Origin: Anas platyrhynchos
Taxonomy: Eukaryota > Chordata > Aves > Anseriformes > Anatidae
NCBI RefSeq assembly: GCF_047663525.1
Contig: NC_092621.1
Span: 5,968,001-6,032,000 of the forward strand
Reading direction: 5' to 3'
DNA length: 64,000 bases
The translations under genes were made by a program, and so were the position numbers. The number at the start of each line of letters is the position of its first letter. Positions within the stretch are counted from its first letter, which is position 1. Below the pieces are notes generated by a model. It made no database searches. It saw only the letters and a program-made list of their open reading frames with translations, and was not told where the DNA came from. Shown here in pieces: positions 53,801 to 64,000 of the stretch.

Positions 53801-54290
53801 ATTGGAATAAATCATAAAGATCATCTAATTCCACCCCTCTGCCATGGGCAGGAACATCTTCCAGCAGAGCAGGTTGCGAAAAGTCCCATCCAGCCTGGCC
53901 TTGAACACTTGTTGGGACATTCACAGCTTCTCTGAGCAACCTGTTCCAAGGTCTCACTACCCTTTGAATGTAGATTTTCTTCCTAATATCTAGCCTTAAT
54001 CTATCCTCTATTATTTTAAAGCTGTTACTACTTCTGGTATCACTTCCTGACAATAGTCCCTCCCCAGCTTTCCTCTAAGCACCCTTCAATACTGCAAGGC
54101 CGCTGTAAGGTCTCCCCAGAGCCTTCTCTCCTCCAGTCTGAACAACACCAACTCCCTCAGCCTGTCTTCATAAGAGAGGTTCTTCAGCCTCTTGATCATC
54201 TTTGTGGATTCCTCTGAACTTGTTCTAATACTTCCATACCCTTCTTGTCATGGGGCCCACAGAGCTGAACACAGTACTCCAGCTTCAGAG
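53801..54290 (-). mobile_element. right piece of the CR1 split by the ERV insertion
   Basis: ATTGGAATAAATCATAAAGA, TCATCTAATTCCACCCCTCT, then CATCCAGCCTGGCCTTGAAC, GAGCAACCTGTTCCAAGGTC and AAGGTCTCCCCAGAGCCTTC: an antisense CR1 running 3' to 5' from left to right. Minus-strand open frame 53781-54053 reads the C-terminal ORF2 block (RLDIRKKIY, PWNRLLREAV). It ends 5'-truncated around ...GCTGAACACAGTACTCCAG (about 54280). It continues the 30-bp piece at 50757-50786. Confidence 0.9.
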
Positions 54291-57200
54291 TACTTCATTT
54301 CTCTGAGGAAATGAAAATTTATTATTTATCAAAATTCGGTATTTACCACACTTTATGAGTGGAAAATATCTTCTGGTGTTTGATGACTTTCTTATATTCA
54401 GAAGTAGAAAGTTTTTTTTTTTTTTTTTTTTTTTTTTTTCCCCCAGAGGTGATAGATACAAATTTATCATATCTTAAATTCTTGCTAGAAATTACTTTAT
54501 AAGTTTGCAATGGCTATTTTTATAAGCTGTTTTTAGTCTTGGGTAGAACAGAGAGTTTCAGACATACAGAAGTAAGATATTTATCCACCACCTCCCTTTC
54601 TCCTTACCCCTCCCCCCCCAAAAAAAAATAAAAATAAAAAATCTTAGGGAGACATGTCAGCCATACCTTTACTGTTTAAAATAGGTTTGAATGGCAGTGA
54701 GATTCTTATGCCACCCATATTGGTCCATTACTATGGAGAAAATTGCATCACCATTTAACAGTGAAAGCAAGCAAAAACTAATCTGTAGTCTAATGACTGC
54801 AGATGGCAATACCGTTCCACATCTCCTCTCTTCTACATTGTAAATTCTCTTCTAATACCCTTATATGTCCATTTTAGACTTCAGTTTTTTTTTTGTTACC
54901 CCACATTTCCCACTGAGGTTAATACTTAAAAGTCTCCAGAGTGGACTAGATTTAATCTGAATTCATCTCCTGCCTCTGAGTTTCATAATTTTAACATTCA
55001 TGGCTTTTTATGTGAATCCCTATGCTTTGTGCACTGCCATAGGAGTGTCACTATTCTTCCTTTTCAGGAAGCAAGGGCAGAAAGGGTATCTCATTCATAT
55101 CCTGGGAGCTGACTATATGTCAAGTCAGGCTTGAAAGCAGCAACCTGGGGCACAGAAGTTGCAAATGCAAAATGGGACAGGTTTCTCGGCTTTCCAGCAT
55201 GGGATCAATTACAGTAGCAATTACATCACAGCTTTAGCCAAAATCCCCATTCTGGCATTGAAACAAATCACCTGCTGGTGTCCACTACCAGGATCTATAT
55301 TTCAGCTCTGAAAAATCCAGTGTAATATGGGTGACAATAAATGCAAACAGAAAACAGAATATTATACCTGAACTCCACAACAGGTCAGTGCGCTATCTTC
55401 TCTGATCTGCTCAACAGGTCTCCTCATCATTTTTAGTGCATGCCCTAGTGTGCTTGAAATGCTTTACTCCCGCTGTCCAGGAGCAGACCTAATTCTCCAA
55501 AGAAGAAGAGGTTGTTAGAGAAAACATGTCATGAGTAAAATACAGCCAGCCAGATGGCACATGGCTCTGGGTCAAGGGAAGGACAAATCTGCAGCTCTCC
55601 AAAGGCAACAGTTGGGAGATACTGAGCTTCACAAAGCGTAATCCCTCTATCCCTGGTTTACAGGGCAAACATATATTTTGTGGCATCACAAAGGTCTAAG
55701 CTGAAGTACTCCACATTTTAGGGCAAGATTTGCAGGGAGCAATCAACAGAAGAACTGAGACTGAAATTGTCACCACAGCTCCTGAGAAGAAAGGCATAAC
55801 ATATGACTGCACCCTATTCCGTAACTGTTTAAGGACTAAAAGTAATTATAAGGATCAAACAACTCAATGAACACCTAACAACAAAAAAAATCTGTTGAGG
55901 GGCAAAACCATCACAGTATATTTAATATATATATTTTTCCATATTAGACTTGTTCAGGATTACCACACAAATGGTTGGTCAAGAGCAGTAACTGAACAGA
56001 AATGCTAAGCCTTTGAAGGAATATAAATGGGCTGAATAGCTACAGCATGCCAGCTTCTGCTCATTTTAGTCTCTCAGAGCTTTCTGGCTATGTTCTTGTC
56101 CCTGTTAAAGTGCAAAAAAAGGGGTGGAGTCAGGGAGAGGGAAAAAAAAAATGTATATATATTATTTATATATACATAAATATATATATATATTATATAT
56201 TATATATATATTATATTTATATATTTTTATATATTTTTTTTTTCAACCTTACTAGCTTAATGTGGAACCAGATTCTTGTAGTACAGTCAACAAGTTGGCT
56301 GTACCCACCCAAGTAGCTCATTGCTACCAAAAGGAATGCCTCCATTTCTCTGCTGTCTTCCCCCAGCTCTGGCTTTGCACAGACTCTGGTCCTTTACACA
56401 GTTCTAGCACTTGGGGTACAATTCAGCTCATCATCATCAGAAAAGAGAGAATAGAATAATGAAATACTCCAGATAATTTTCTGCTTGCTTAGCTAAGTGA
56501 AGTGTCTCATAATGGTCAGGAAAGGTAAGACACATGACAGACTCATCTCAGAAGAAGGGACATCATCACGCCAGCAGGAGTGAGAAGACACAATGAACGT
56601 TCTTGCTTAATAACATAATCAGTCTCAGTGTCTTTTCATTGGCATTATTCCTGGGATTCACTTTTTCCATATTTTGATTTAACAGTACAGTAAGATTTTG
56701 TGGGGGGAAAAAATAAAATCATCAGTTTGAGCAAAGACTCACAAATAGATAGAACAAAACTAAAAATGTCCATAGACCAGAGAACTAAACTCAGTGGAGA
56801 AGGTTAAGTTTTGAGTTAAAGCTGCCCAAAACCACTGGAAATCAAGGCCTCAATTATGAACTAAGACATGATCTGTGTCAACCCTGTGTGATCAAGTGCT
56901 CAGAGCACTACCATGAAAAGTTCCTCCAGAAAGGCATAGAAAGTTGATAACTAATATAGTATTTTCATCCTCCATTCTCTGTCCATGAGCTATCTAAGCC
57001 CTGAATGATGTGCAATTGCCATTTAACTAGAAACTTAAGCAGTCCATTCCTGTCTCACCATATAAAATCTCTGATAGCTTTATGCCATCTGGGCAGGGCT
57101 ACCCAAGAACTGAATAGCTGTGACCTCTCCTTGTCACAGTCCAGTCATACCTACATAATGCCTCTCAGACAAGTGCCTCCCTTACAGCAGGCAGAAGTGG

Positions 57201-57954
57201 ATCATCAAGTAAGATTAAAAGCCTGGTCAGAGAAAAATGACTTTCATCTCAGCCAAGGTTTTAGCTGCTCTTAAACCCCTAATTGTTGGGCCTTCACACT
57301 CCAGTTCCTCGACTTGAGGCAGGATGTGGGCTTTTTATTTATTTATCTTCCCCTTCCAGTCTTCCACAGTAAATACAACAGTGTTTTTTTTTTTTATGAA
57401 GTAAGAACATTTGGCAGCACTGCGGATACATTTTGTCCAGTATACCTGTTACAGCAGGCAGAAGCTAAATGGGTGATTAGGGATGCACAAATCTCAAGAG
57501 ATTCAGAAGTGCATATCTGACAGGCACCCAGGTCTTCTGGGTGTACTTCATTATACACTCTCCAAGTACACTAGTCAAACCTCCTCTGTATTCAGCTCTT
57601 ACACTGCAGTGTCCTATTTGAAGGCGAAAGGCCAAATTTGTTTATGAAAAAGGTTTACCCTATGCTTGCCTTAAGGTCCTTAGGCTCTGGTAGTGTTTAG
57701 TCAAAATGCTATTTATATATTTATTTATTGGTAGATATACATTTCTTAGGACTCATCATCTCATCATTTAAATTGAAATGTCCCAAGTTCATTGTACTGT
57801 GGCATGAGATAGGTTGGATTATGTTTGGTTTTATGTTTAAATCCAGTGATTTGAATAGCATCGTGGGGCAATATATAAACAAAGAAAGTAAGAAACAGAT
57901 GAACTATCAAATTATCAGATACAGAAGCTTCTGTGGGAAAAAAAATGGGAAACA
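54291..57954. other. unique noncoding DNA with AT-rich patches
   Basis: No gene recognised. T28 run at about 54412-54439, C8A9-type run at 54611-54629, TA-rich stretch (about 100 bp of TATATAT/TTATAT) at 56150-56240. Open frames are short or low complexity. Confidence 0.5.
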
Positions 57955-58125
57955 ATATAAATATAAATATAAATATAAATATAAATATAAATATAAATAT
58001 AAATATAAATATGTATTATATATAATATATAATATATAATATATAATATATATGCTATAATACGTAATATATATTTTATATATGCATATATATCTTTATA
58101 TATATCATATATATATATATTTCTG
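57955..58125. repeat. (AAATAT)n array passing into (TA)-rich DNA
   Basis: About nine copies of the hexanucleotide AAATAT (57955-58011), then about 110 bp of ATATAATATATAAT-like sequence. The KYKYKY open frame over it is an artefact. Confidence 0.93.
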
Positions 58126-59299
58126 AGCCCAAAAATGATATGTTTTTTTTCTAGCTGGAGCAGTCAGTCTAGAAAAAGGTATTCCAATCCTTTCCTATTG
58201 TGACTTTCATTCACAGCATTCTTTTTACATGGATAGACAGGATGCTTGTCAGAAAGGTGAATGGGCCATCTAAGCTAAAACATGGGAAAATGTATCATCT
58301 CAGTTGCTTTTTTTTTTTTTTTTTTTTTACATACAACAAGGAAATTTGGTTGTTATTAGCCAGTGCTCTAGGAACACAAGCACAAAATAGTGGATGCAGA
58401 ACCACAGGTATAGCCACATAAGCAGTGTGGTGTAATCACATCTGTATGACAAAGTGTCTAAATAAGCAAGCCCTGCTAAGTGATATGCAAACATGGTTGT
58501 TTTGCTTCTGGAGCTGAGCTGGTTCATTCAAATGGTTGGGTAGGTAGCATGATTTAGCTGATCTTAACAGTTTCAGGTTGTCTGTATCTCAGGGTACTGT
58601 GAGATGGAAATATTCTGAGTTGCTTACTTTATCTCCTTTTGTTGCTGAAACCCTGAAAATAGGTGTATTAATTCTGGTTGGGGGCTTCATTTAACTTTTC
58701 TTGGCTTTTGCATGACAGCAGCTTGTAAAACTGCTACTTCTACTTCTTCCAATTAAATCAAAGCTAATATAAAACAGACGTTCTTTTGTGCTTTAAATCT
58801 CAGATTAAATTAAAAATAAAGATCCAGCAGACAAAAGCAAGGGAAGATTTTAAAATTTACATAACCAATATTTCAGAGATTAAAAAAAAAAAAAAAAAAA
58901 GTTCATTATGAACCTTGGGCAAAGTTTTGACTGGTTTCTTACTTGATCAGAACCTGTTTGTTTATCCCTAACTTTAACCATATGGGAACAGTTTTATGGA
59001 GCAGGCTCATAAAATGAAAATGACAGAGCACGCAGCTCAATCTGAGTCTGCTTGGGCTGTAAATATCTTCTTATCACCAGCTATGATGCTCTAAACCTTA
59101 ACTCCTGGATTAGCATACTCAGTGCTGTGCTCTTCCAGACTGTGAAGGTAGTTCAGCCTGAAGAAATGGAGAATGTGAAAATTACATAGGGATACAGAAA
59201 ATGCTGGCTTTCTAAGACAAAGGGTAATATAAAGTTGAGCAGCACCCTGAATAATCAAAGGAAGGTGGAAAGGTAGAGAAGAAAACAGAAAGGAAAGAG
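58126..59299. other. unique noncoding DNA
   Basis: T22 run at 58308-58328 and A17 run at 58883-58899. No gene seen. The stretch 58680-58760 is repeat-free, with no recognised feature. Confidence 0.5.
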
Positions 59300-59425
59300 G
59301 AAGAAAGGGAAAAAAAAAAAAAAAAAAAAAAAGAAAAAAGGAAAAAGGAAAAAGGAAAAGAAAGGAATGGGAACAGAGTGGGAATGGATTGGGGAAGGCA
59401 AGGCTAGACAAGGCAAGGCAAGGTG
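59300..59425. repeat. purine-rich A/GAAAAAG and GGCAA tract
   Basis: GA-rich DNA with an A22 run (59310-59331) followed by GGAAAAA units and a few GGCAA units near 59405-59423. The minus-strand open frame of F/S residues is low complexity. Confidence 0.8.
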
Positions 59426-59709
59426 AGTTTCTTATGAAACACATAGAGCTTAAAATACAGGCAAGTCAGACACAGGTTAAGAGAGGAAACTGTCCAGAGA
59501 GTCAATGTGACTTACCTAGGCAGCAGAACAGATCAGTATTACAGTAAAGCAAACCCGGTTTCTGAAGCAAAATTGTAATTATTATTTATTTTTTTTTCTG
59601 CTTTCTCTTACTGACCATTTTCAGGGCACACAGTTGCAGATCTCTTATGACATGGTAATTCTTACTCTTATTGTGTTAGCTTTAAGAACTAAAGAATTTT
59701 ACCACCACC
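59426..59709. other. unique noncoding DNA
   Basis: Nothing recognised. Confidence 0.5.
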
Positions 59710-59831
59710 ACTCCCCCCCGCCCCGATCTCTCCCTCTTCTTAGCCCTCTCCTCCCCCCCCTCCCCCCCCCAAAAAAAAGGGGGGGCAACAAACGTTGGCC
59801 CTGGCAGAGGACGGAAAAAAAAAAAAAAAAA
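59710..59831. repeat. C-rich / A / G homopolymer cluster
   Basis: Several C runs (C7-C9) over 59711-59770, then A8 (59771-59778), G7 (59779-59785) and, after unique bases, A16 near 59816-59831. C9-A8-G7 can fold back on itself. Confidence 0.85.
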
Positions 59832-62219
59832 GCTAAAACCTATGTCAATTTTGCAACCAGGTGGGATGCAAACATTGCAAGTTCCTGAGGATGCTTATTG
59901 GCTCAGTTCAGTGGTGCCACATCAGCTTCAGCCTTCAGGTCGTCTGACAAACTCCCCAAGGTTTATGAACCTCAAAACATTTGTAGATCTGACCCAGACA
60001 GCTAGCTCTCGTAGCTCTGCACCACTGGGGTGCTAAGAAGAGTTAAAACTTGGCCCTAGCTGATGTTATACCTGCTTCCATCAGAGCCTAGTTACCCATC
60101 AGATTGATTGTAAAGCTTTATTGTTTTATAAGTCTCTGCTTGGTCTGTTACCAAGTCACATTAACAATCTGTTAATGGTTTTCATTATTCCCAGAGCATC
60201 CACAATAGGTGTCTACGACCTGGAAACAGTCCTTAGAGGAGAGAAGAATAATGGCGATAATTGTGTTGATCTGTTCCTCAAATGACATTTCTGATGTACC
60301 GGTACTGAGATTTCTAAACGTGGTTTCTGCTCCCTGAGCAGTGACTGGTCCATAAACAAAGGGATGTTAAGAAAACGTAAAAGCACCCAGTGACAATGCG
60401 GGACAGAGAGATTCAGTTCACTCCTGTCAGTATTTAACTTCAGAGAAGATAGGGAAAATGCAACGCTTTCTGGAACTGCTTCCTAAAAGCAAACCTTCAT
60501 CCATCTTTAATGGACCTGGTGGAAGTAAACAGGCTCACTTCAGTCATTTAAATGTAAATGTAGCAAATCACTGCAGAACCTACGAGGAAAACTATCTTAA
60601 CAACTTGATGAGGCTTTCTAAGCACTGTCCAATTTACAGTTTCATAGGAAGGAGGTCATGCTAAATAATGATTAGGATATTGGCTAGCAACTGTGAAACA
60701 TGACTGTTCCCAGTTTTACAACTGACTTGCGATCTGACATTGACCAAATAACCTCATTTCTCCATTCATGTTTTCCACTCATCTTCTTTTTCACTGAAAA
60801 ATAATTTTTGGTACCATTGATTGTTGCCTCTGATGTATTCAGGGAGCAGGAATAAGCACTGGGGTTCAATGTCCATTGATGCTTTCAAGCGCATTTGTTC
60901 TTGAAAAAAAAAAAATATATATATATATATATATTATATAGAATTACACAATCCATTGAGTGTGCTCTGTGTCCTTCCTCCCCTCCCCCTTAAAGCCACA
61001 TGTGGTGCTTACCGAAAACAAGAGGTTCACAATAAACTTTAAAGTGTTAAATCAAACTTTTGCTCGTGTTTAAAAGTATAGATATACTATAGATGGTTTT
61101 AGCATACTTTCGACCATGTAGGATATTATTGACACAGCTGGTAGAAATGAAGAAAGTTCAGCTTTCAGTGAGCCTGCAGCTGTCTTTCACTAGAAATCTT
61201 TCAGTAAATCCTAGTCTGTAATCCTGACACTTTCCATTCTCATGTGAAGCTGCCTCTTACTGTTCCCATTCTGACCAAAGTGAGTTGCTTAGACCTCGTG
61301 TCTAAGTACCATTAATGTTCAAAAATTATTAGGCTATCTCTTGCGAAAATGGTGTTTTGTACTTTTCCTGAACCTCATGCTAAAGGACCAATTTTTCTGC
61401 ATAAGTCATCAGATGCCCCACTGTCTAATTGGAGATCATGGTTCCCATGATAAGAGTAAAAGATTGAAAAATAATTGGCTATTGCAATGTTTAGCTTTGA
61501 AGTTTCTAAATCCAATTTTCCATTCACACTTAAGAACTGCACTGGACTGGTTTACCCACAGCAGGAATTTTTCTTTTAAAATACTTATTTATTCAATTTT
61601 TACTGATTTTAACCAGGTTTGAAGAGACTTAGCTTTTGTTATTAAATGCTTACTTGTCAGTCATTTGAACTCATGTTATTGAACAGATCAGACCCAAAAA
61701 TGATGTATTCCCAGATGTAAACATGGCTGTATATTTATTGCCCTGATTACTCATCTTTCTTCTAGTAATTTAGCATGAAATACCACTAAATAATAATGAT
61801 ATCAGTGTAAAAAACAATACAAAGTAGTGATGAAAAGATAAATAAGTACTTACTTGTTACAACTATTCTGTTTTATACATGATAATAGTTAGTTCAATAG
61901 ACATGTAACTGTTAACACATGGAAGGAATATTTTGTGAAGAAAAATTCCCAAAAGATTAATATGTTTAATTCTTGAAACTGTACTGAAGATATCAATTTA
62001 TAATGAGGTTCAGTATTGTTCTGGTTATCCCAATGTACATTTTGTTAAATCCTTTATTTTTAGGGGAATCATATTGGTAAGTAGGAAATAAAACACCTGC
62101 TGAACAAGCAAGTAGGCTTCTTCTTTTAATGATGAGGTGATAGCTCTGAATCTTCCTCTTTTCTTTTCATAAAATATTTAAATGATGCTGCATATATTTA
62201 TTCCACTGCTGTTATGGGA
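59832..62219. other. unique noncoding DNA
   Basis: No gene seen. TA-rich run at 60916-60941. The sequence around 61340-61620 is repeat-free, with an unbroken 93-codon open frame (61341-61622) that I do not recognise. Confidence 0.5.
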
Positions 62220-62319
62220 AAAAAAAAAAAAAAGAAAAAAAAGAAAAAAAAAAGAAAATGAAGAAATCTTACTACAAAAAAGAAGGAAACAAAATATAAT
62301 CTTTTACTTTGAATTTGTT
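62220..62319. repeat. A-rich / AAAG-rich tract
   Basis: A14 followed by A8G-type units and a further GAAA-rich stretch (62220-62290), then unique DNA. Confidence 0.8.
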
Positions 62320-62520
62320 CGGCAGTAGCTTATAAAATCTCTGGGTTATGTGAAGCTTTTAATTCATCACCCAGACCCGAAGCTTTTCATTGAAAACACA
62401 TTTTATTGAATTGCATTTAAATTATTTAGCCATTTTTATAGGCATGAGGTGATCAAATACATAACGTATTTTGATGCTCCCCAAAATGTCCATGATGTGT
62501 GCTGACTTTTGCTAATTAAA
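62320..62520. promoter_or_regulatory. candidate conserved noncoding element
   Basis: About 200 bp free of simple repeats between two low-complexity tracts. Motifs include AAGCTTTTAATTCATCACCC, TTGCATTTAAATTATTTAGC, GGTGATCAAATAC (TCF-like ATCAAA) and TTTTGCTAATTAAATTCAG (homeodomain-like TAATTA). Judged by eye only. Confidence 0.22.
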
Positions 62521-62591
62521 TTCAGACCACTCCTAGAGGAGGAGAAAAAAAAAAAGAAAAAAAAAAAGAGACTTTTCTTTTTTTTTTTTAT

Positions 62592-62888
<297 letters not shown>

Positions 62889-63445
62889 TCAAAAAATAAA
62901 GGTCAGTTGTTAATTAGTGTTTTTCTGGAGTTATCCATTAATATTACATAAATTACTGCCTCAAAATCCAATTAGAAACCTGGGCCGTATTGAAACTAAA
63001 TAGATCATTTAATTTTCAGGGCACAATATGAAATGAGGTCTAAGGAAGAAATCAATACTGGTTCAGTAAGGAAATATCAAGAGGAAAATGTGCGTGTGTG
63101 TGTGTTCGTGTGTGTATGCATACTCATAAAATATAGTAGCATCAGCCTTATAAAAACTTGGATGTATCAGATAGGTATGTATTTAAATGTGCAGCAAAGC
63201 TGACTTTAAGAACAACACCTCTCTCTTCACCTGCCTTCTTATTTTACTTTATGATTTTTATGATTTTTTTTTACTTTATGATTTTTAGCACTCATTCTGC
63301 TCTCATGTATCCCCCTGTATCATTCTGCTCTCCTCATCCCCCTCCATCCTTGCTTGTATTCTTTTTCAGCTCTGTTAACATCACATTCCACTTGCAAAAA
63401 GTTGAACATCAGCAAATTTTTGCTAATGCTTTAAATGGAGGGGGA
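62889..63445. other. unique noncoding DNA
   Basis: Contains a short (GT)n-like stretch at about 63091-63117 and a twice-repeated TACTTTATGATTTTTA patch at about 63244-63290. No gene seen. Confidence 0.5.
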
Positions 63446-63511
63446 AAGTGGGTCCAAAGACATCCAGAGGTCCCTTCCAGCCTGCTTATTGTAAGATCTA
63501 TGATTCTCTAA
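63446..63511 (+). mobile_element. short CR1 3'-end fragment
   Basis: GGTCCAAAGACATCCAGAGG, then TCCCTTCCAGCC, and a terminal AAGATCTATGATTCTCT. This is the sense order of the CR1 3' end (GATGACCTCCAGAGGTCCCTTCCAACC...TCTATGATT). Confidence 0.8.
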
Positions 63512-63755
63512 TCAGGACAGCAAAGGTCACAACAGTAATATTATCTTGGATAACTCAAGGAACTGGAATTTGTCATTCATGAAAAGAATTTTGTCTTAGC
63601 TCAAGTTTGATGAAAACTGATGGCAAGACTGTAATTTTAAACCAACGTTTAGGGAGAATGTAGTTGACAAAAAGGGAGAGAAAGTGTGTTTTTTTCTGAC
63701 TCATCAGCATTTCTGAAGTAAATCTTTTTGATTCATCATGTGCAGTGTTGGAGTT
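63512..63755. other. unique noncoding DNA
   Basis: Separates two opposite CR1 tails. Nothing else recognised. Confidence 0.5.
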
Positions 63756-63822
63756 GTGGAGTTTGGAAGGAATCTCTGAAGATCATCTAGCCCAATCTCC
63801 TGTTTTAACAAATAAAGCAAAA
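63756..63822 (-). mobile_element. short CR1 3'-end fragment (minus strand)
   Basis: GGAGTTTGGAAGGAATCTCT, GAAGATCATCTAGCCCAATC and TCCTG follow the reversed CR1 tail (GGTTGGAAGGGACCTCTGGAGATCATCTAGTCCAACCCCCTG). Only the 3' end remains. Confidence 0.75.
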
Positions 63823-64000
63823 GAAGCTGGTATCTCTTACTGACCAATAGAAAACAAAAATAACATAAAATGTGCAATGAAGAGAAATTATGTTAATTAT
63901 TTTGTAGATGGGGGTTATATAGAATTGTCAATAATAGCACCAATATTTTGAGAACACATTTCCCTTCTGCAACTGGGAAAAGGTGAAGAAAGTAGTCACA
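63823..64000. other. unique noncoding DNA to window end
   Basis: Nothing recognised. Confidence 0.5.

Overview
The window looks like bird (or at least archosaur/turtle-like) nuclear DNA from a gene-poor, AT-rich region such as a gene desert or a long intron. The main evidence is a set of CR1 non-LTR retrotransposons of very different ages. One ends in the ATTCTATGAT 3' motif typical of avian CR1. There is also an endogenous retrovirus complex, a few MIR-like fragments and many simple repeats. I found no intact host protein-coding gene, no convincing exon, no rRNA or tRNA, and no CRISPR-like array. Nearly all open frames are chance frames or frames through repeats. The species and chromosome cannot be read from the sequence.

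Layout. 1-2.7 kb: unique DNA, an (AAAT)n tract, then the best-preserved CR1 copy (1586-2672, + strand). 2.7-15.5 kb: AT-rich unique DNA with one old CR1 relic, a MIR-like fragment, and large (TA)n/T-tract and (TTTTA)n arrays. 15.5-17.5 kb: a repeat cluster with a small + strand CR1 tail meeting a - strand CR1 tail to tail, a second - strand CR1, and an intronless, frameshifted retrocopy of GCLM (glutamate-cysteine ligase modifier subunit). 17.5-43.8 kb: mostly unique DNA, including two stretches whose composition and motif density suggest conserved regulatory elements, ancient palindromic repeats and two MIR-like relics. 43.8-46.1 kb: a roughly 320-bp pure (CTTT)n array, a (CCTTG)n array and an (ATTT)n array.

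49.3-54.3 kb is the most informative part. A - strand CR1 is split by an endogenous-retrovirus-derived element (50787-53800) that begins TG, ends CA and is flanked by a 4-bp ATTG duplication. That element is rearranged: it holds four partial copies of one LTR-like unit in opposite orientations, two of which form a large imperfect palindrome. One of the units is split by a second, unrelated solo LTR (52637-53247, TG...CA, flanked by GTTC). The order of events can therefore be read as CR1, then the ERV, then the solo LTR.

54.3-64 kb: unique DNA, AT-rich and homopolymer tracts, a compound (CTTT)n/(CCTT)n array and two short CR1 tails. Nothing here works as a gene set. The window records successive retroelement insertions, with possible cis-regulatory DNA between them. 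No wholly new biological system was identified; the nested and inverted LTR structure is the closest candidate. All family names rest on recognition by eye, without alignment or database search.
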